A stretch of DNA of 17,110 nt, taken from NCBI GenBank assembly GCA_015655565.1, contig JAATEU010000244.1, positions 1-17,110 on the forward strand, in the 5' to 3' direction. Source of the DNA: Clostridiales bacterium (GTDB taxonomy: Bacteria; Bacillota; Clostridia; Lachnospirales; Lachnospiraceae). Below, one piece after another: positions 13,339-17,110 of the stretch. The notes under the pieces were generated by a model. The model did no database searches. It was not told the origin of the DNA and saw only the letters and a list, made by a program, of their open reading frames with translations. Made by a program: the position numbers and the translations under genes. Every line of letters begins with the position of its first letter. Within the stretch, counting starts at the first letter, position 1.

Positions 13339-16300
13339 ATGAACAATTATAAAATAGGATTAGATATTGGTTCCACAACTGTAAAAACTGCAGTCCTTAA
13401 TGAAGATAACCGTTTGATTTACAGCGAATATAAAAGACACCTGTCCGATATTAAAAGCACCATAATCAATATTATCTGTTCCTGCTATGAAAGTTTGGGG
13501 AATCAATCCTGTACCGTAAATATAACGGGTTCAGGAGGAATCTCCGTATCAAAATGGTTAAACCTGAACTTTGAGCAGGAAGTCATTGCCTGCACCAAAG
13601 CGGTCCGGACCATGCTCCCTGAAGCAGAGGTTGTAATTGAACTGGGAGGAGAGGATGCAAAAATCACTTATCTTAAAGGGGGAATGGAACAACGCATGAA
13701 TAGCAGCTGTGCCGGAGGAACCGGTGCTTTTATCGACCAGATGGCCGCTTTATTGAATACGGATGCTTCCGGTTTAAATGAATATGCCAAAGGGCATAAA
13801 GTAATTTATCCCATAGCCTCCCGGTGCGGAGTATTTGCTAAAACAGATATACAGCCGCTGCTTAATGACGGGGCAAGGAAAGAAGATATCGCAGCCTCCA
13901 TATTACAGGCTGTAGTAAATCAAACCATAGGTGGACTGGCCTGTGGGAAACCTATAAGGGGTAAAGTGGCTTTTCTGGGTGGTCCGCTGTATTTCTTATC
14001 GGAATTAAGACAAAGATTTATAGTAAGCTTAAATTTATTACCGGAAGAAGTAATAATACCTGAAAATGGTATTCTTTATCCGGCTATAGGAGCGGCACTT
14101 TTATCCGGGAATGGAAGAAATTCCAAATATAAAATACAAAACCTGGAAACCGCATCAGCAGATAAGATAAGTTTAAAGCTACTGTTAGGAAAGGCAAGGA
14201 AAATAACGGATATTAAGGATGAAGATATCCGTAAGCTTCCGCCTTTATTTCAGAAGGAAGAGGATTATAAGGAATTTAAGAACAGGCATAGCAGTTCCTT
14301 TGTAAAAAAGGCTGAACTGTTTCAGTATCAGGGTGATACGTTTTTAGGCATTGATGCCGGTTCAACCACGACGAAGGCAGTTTTAACCGGTGAAGCAGGA
14401 GAGCTTTTATATTATTATTATGGAAGCAATGAAGGCGACCCGATGAAAAAAGCGGTATCCATATTAAAGGATTTATATGAAAAACTTCCAAAAGGAGTTA
14501 AAATCACCAAAAGTGCCGTAACCGGTTACGGAGAAAGTTTAATAAAAACGGCACTTCATGTGGATATCGGTGAAATAGAAACCATAGCACATTATAAAGC
14601 TGCAGAATATTTTTTGCCCGGTGTGGACTTTATATTGGATATTGGCGGGCAGGATATGAAGTGTTTAAGGATTAAAAATGGTACAATTGAAAGCATTCTG
14701 TTAAATGAAGCCTGCTCTTCCGGGTGCGGTTCTTTTCTGGAGGGTTTCGCCGCTTCTTTGAATATGACCATAGATGAATTTGCGAAAGAAGCACTGTTTG
14801 CAAAAGCACCGGTGGATTTAGGAACAAAATGTACGGTTTTCATGAATTCAAAAGTAAAACAGGCCCAAAAGGAGGGAGCGGATATTGCTGATCTTTCCGC
14901 AGGACTTTCTTATTCCGTAATTAAAAATGCATTATTTAAGGTAATAAAAATCCGTAATGAAAAAGATATGGGAGAAAAAATGATTGTTCAGGGCGGAACC
15001 TTTTATAATGATGCGGTTCTAAGATGCTTTGAACAAATATCGGGCAGAAGAGTAATCAGACCGGAGATTGCAGGCTTAATGGGGGCTTTTGGCGCTGCTT
15101 TAATTGCAAAAGAAAGATTTATGGATGAGGTTTCAAAAGAAAATAAATATGAAGCATCCCTGCTTTCAAGAGAGGCCTTATCCGGCTTTGATGCAAAAGT
15201 TTCTTATAAGCGCTGTGAGAAATGCGGTAATCATTGCCTGCTGACGGTAAATCTTTTCTCCAATGGTGATTCCTTTATATCAGGGAACCGATGTGAAAGA
15301 GGATTGGGAATAGAAAAAAATATAAATAAGAAATTACCAAACCTTTATGAATATAAATATCACAGGACTTTTGCTTATAAACCATTAAGCCTGGAACAGG
15401 CGGACAGAGGTGTTATCGGTATACCAAGAGCACTTAATATGTATGATAACTATCCTTTTTGGTTCATAGTTCTTACGGAATTAGGCTTTCGTGTGGAGTT
15501 ATCCGCACCTTCCAATAAAAAAATGTATGTAAAAGGATTGGAAACCATACCCTCCGAATCAGTATGCTATCCGGCCAAGCTTTGCCATGGTCATATTCTT
15601 AATCTGATTGAAAGGGGAATTAAAACCATTTTTTACCCTTCTGTGGTTTATGAAAAAAAAGAATATGAGGATGCAGATAACCACTATAATTGTCCCATTG
15701 TAATTTCTTATACAGAAGTAATTAAAAATAATATAGATGAATTAAAAACAATAAAGTTTATCGCACCTTTTTTGTCCATGAATAATGACAGGGTTCTTAC
15801 AAAAAGAATTGCAGAAGAACTGGCCCAATACGGCGTAACAATGGAGGAAGCAAAAAGGGCCGTGAAATCGGCAAGGAAAGAGTTTGACAAATATAAAAAA
15901 GATATTCAAAAGCAGGGGGAAGAAGTAATTGACTATCTGAAACAAAATAAGAAGAGAGGAATTGTTCTCTGCGGAAAACCATACCATATCGATCCGGAAG
16001 TCAACCACGGGATACCCGAATTGATTAATTCCTTTGATATGGCAGTATTAACGGAGGACAGCATATCCCATTTAACACCGTTAAAAAATAAATTAAGGGT
16101 TGTGGATCAATGGACCTATAATTCCAGATTATACCGTGCTGCTGCCAAGGTTGCCGAGGAGCCGGTCTTAGATTTAGTTCAGCTGAACTCCTTTGGCTGC
16201 GGACTGGATTCCGTAACCTCCGATCAAATTGCTGAAATTCTGGCATCAAACGGCAAAATTTATACCATGCTGAAAATTGATGAGGGTAATAATCTGGGGG

Positions 16301-17110
16301 CGGCTAAGATAAGAATCCGTTCCTTAAAAGCAGCCCTGGAGGAAAGGAAAAGAAAGGCATACCGGCCGAATAAGGAAGAAATCACGTATCAGCATCCTTT
16401 ATTTACCAAAGAAAAGAGGAAAACCCATACTATATTGGCACCTCAGATGGCTCCTATTCATTTTGAATTAATACAGGAAGCGGCCCGTGCCTGTGATTAC
16501 CGGTTGGAGATTTTACCCGGCGTTGATCAGCTGGCCGTAGACGAGGGACTTAAATATGTAAATAATGATGCCTGTTACCCGGCAATCCTGGTAATCGGCC
16601 AAATTGTACATGCATTAAAATCAGGTAAATATGATATCAATCATACCTCTGTCATTATAACCCAGACAGGGGGAGGCTGCAGGGCAACGAATTATATGTC
16701 CTTTTTAAAACTGGGCTTAAAGCAGGCAGGTTATGAAAATGTACCCCTGATTTCATTAAATGCGGTGGGTCTTGGAGAACAGCCCGGTTTTAAAATGTCT
16801 TTCATATTTATAAACAAATCGATTATGGCTTTAGTTTACGGTGATTTATTTATGAGGGTCCTTTATGGATCAAGGCCTTATGAAAAGAAACCTGGTTCTT
16901 CAGAAGCACTTTATCATAAATGGAAGGAAGCTGCAAAAAAAAATATTTTTAACGGCAGCAAACGGGAATTTGATAAAAACATAAAAAATATCATTAAGGA
17001 GTTTGATGAGCTGGAAATTAAGGATATTAAGAAACCAAAAGTTGCCATTGTGGGTGAGATTTTAGCAAAATATCATCATATGGCTAATAATGGTATAATT
17101 AACGCCTTGG
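13339..17110 (+). CDS. Giant 2-hydroxyacyl-CoA dehydratase activase-type fusion protein (3' truncated by window)
   Basis: Open from ATG 13339 to the window edge, 1257 residues with no stop. It starts with two tandem ASKHA ATPase domains of the HgdC/BadF activase type. Domain 1 (about 5-260): GLDIGSTT (7-14), ELGGEDAK, and Cys124 (SSCAGGTG) and Cys163 (SRCGVF). Domain 2 (about 335-595): GIDAGSTTTK, TGYGE, DIGGQD (434-439), Cys459 (EACSSGCG) and Cys498 (GTKCTVF). In both, the cysteines are 39 residues apart, as for the dimer-bridging [4Fe-4S] ligands of HgdC. From about 610 come dehydratase-related (COG3580/3581-like) parts: CEKCGNHC (626-633) and Cys652, CYPAKLCHGH (743-752), GKPYHIDPEVNHG (879-891), SFGCGLD (951-957), DACYP (1077-1081) and TQTGGGCRAT (1107 onward). 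Family role: ATP-driven transfer of low-potential electrons to a difficult reduction; substrate unknown. AGGAG lies 12 nt upstream, a long spacing. An in-frame TAG at 13321 prevents an upstream start. Confidence 0.92.
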   Translation, partial: MNNYKIGLDIGSTTVKTAVLNEDNRLIYSEYKRHLSDIKSTIINIICSCYESLGNQSCTVNITGSGGISVSKWLNLNFEQEVIACTKAVRTMLPEAEVVIELGGEDAKITYLKGGMEQRMNSSCAGGTGAFIDQMAALLNTDASGLNEYAKGHKVIYPIASRCGVFAKTDIQPLLNDGARKEDIAASILQAVVNQTIGGLACGKPIRGKVAFLGGPLYFLSELRQRFIVSLNLLPEEVIIPENGILYPAIGAALLSGNGRNSKYKIQNLETASADKISLKLLLGKARKITDIKDEDIRKLPPLFQKEEDYKEFKNRHSSSFVKKAELFQYQGDTFLGIDAGSTTTKAVLTGEAGELLYYYYGSNEGDPMKKAVSILKDLYEKLPKGVKITKSAVTGYGESLIKTALHVDIGEIETIAHYKAAEYFLPGVDFILDIGGQDMKCLRIKNGTIESILLNEACSSGCGSFLEGFAASLNMTIDEFAKEALFAKAPVDLGTKCTVFMNSKVKQAQKEGADIADLSAGLSYSVIKNALFKVIKIRNEKDMGEKMIVQGGTFYNDAVLRCFEQISGRRVIRPEIAGLMGAFGAALIAKERFMDEVSKENKYEASLLSREALSGFDAKVSYKRCEKCGNHCLLTVNLFSNGDSFISGNRCERGLGIEKNINKKLPNLYEYKYHRTFAYKPLSLEQADRGVIGIPRALNMYDNYPFWFIVLTELGFRVELSAPSNKKMYVKGLETIPSESVCYPAKLCHGHILNLIERGIKTIFYPSVVYEKKEYEDADNHYNCPIVISYTEVIKNNIDELKTIKFIAPFLSMNNDRVLTKRIAEELAQYGVTMEEAKRAVKSARKEFDKYKKDIQKQGEEVIDYLKQNKKRGIVLCGKPYHIDPEVNHGIPELINSFDMAVLTEDSISHLTPLKNKLRVVDQWTYNSRLYRAAAKVAEEPVLDLVQLNSFGCGLDSVTSDQIAEILASNGKIYTMLKIDEGNNLGAAKIRIRSLKAALEERKRKAYRPNKEEITYQHPLFTKEKRKTHTILAPQMAPIHFELIQEAARACDYRLEILPGVDQLAVDEGLKYVNNDACYPAILVIGQIVHALKSGKYDINHTSVIITQTGGGCRATNYMSFLKLGLKQAGYENVPLISLNAVGLGEQPGFKMSFIFINKSIMALVYGDLFMRVLYGSRPYEKKPGSSEALYHKWKEAAKKNIFNGSKREFDKNIKNIIKEFDELEIKDIKKPKVAIVGEILAKYHHMANNGIINAL

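Noticed and set aside
1..17110. CRISPR arrays, tRNA/rRNA genes, complete insertion sequences, phage genes
   Set aside because: Read through for spaced direct repeats, tRNA-like cloverleaf arms and transposase or integrase motifs; none were seen.

Overview
The window looks like chromosomal DNA of an anaerobic, endospore-forming, low-GC Gram-positive bacterium of class Clostridia, most likely a Lachnospiraceae relative. The reasons are AT-rich sequence with strong GGAGG-type ribosome binding sites, a GerA-type spore germination receptor locus, a sporulation-type DacF carboxypeptidase, a MacAB-like exporter without outer-membrane context, ScpA/ScpB, and a very large 2-hydroxyacyl-CoA dehydratase activase-type protein typical of anaerobes. 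The genus is inferred from gene content and style, not from a marker gene. Every supported gene lies on the + strand.

Layout: (1) 1-2308 is the end of a three-gene exporter operon: the C-terminus of a MacA/HlyD-type adaptor with a glycine-rich tail, a MacB-type ATPase and a MacB/FtsX-type permease. (2) 2375-3547 is a DacF-type D-Ala-D-Ala carboxypeptidase followed by two strong hairpins. (3) 3759-6776 holds a membrane-anchored metallophosphoesterase, a degenerate site-2-protease (M50)-like membrane protein, then scpA and scpB. Both of the first two have lost one canonical metal ligand. The scpA-scpB gap carries two hairpins, and a terminator lies at 6871-6903. (4) 6904-7265 is an odd intergenic region with a G-rich patch and possible insertion-sequence debris. 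(5) 7266-11100 is a germination receptor locus: a GerA-type subunit and a single 760-residue ORF that fuses the GerB permease to the GerC lipoprotein through an internal lipobox. (6) 11314-11475 is a 53-residue DUF1328/YtjA-type membrane protein. (7) 11581-13018 is a P-loop kinase-like protein and an OGG1-type 8-oxoguanine DNA glycosylase, with a good promoter before them and a terminator after. (8) 13113-13299 is a promoter-like site followed by about 167 nt that fold into an elongated branched structure. (9) 13339 to the window edge is a 5'-complete, 3'-truncated giant ORF: two BadF/HgdC-type ATPase activase domains in tandem, then 2-hydroxyacyl-CoA dehydratase (COG3580/3581-like) regions.

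How the parts relate: the Ger locus and DacF belong to spore biology (cortex and germination). ScpA/ScpB are the kleisin and kite partners of SMC in chromosome segregation. OGG1 repairs oxidised guanine. The activase/dehydratase giant protein is an ATP-driven low-potential electron-transfer system of unknown substrate.

The best candidates for something new are the GerB-GerC fusion, which an A9 tract and signal peptidase II could each split into separate products, and the structured RNA candidate ahead of the giant activase gene. All structure and homology calls were made by eye without database searches.
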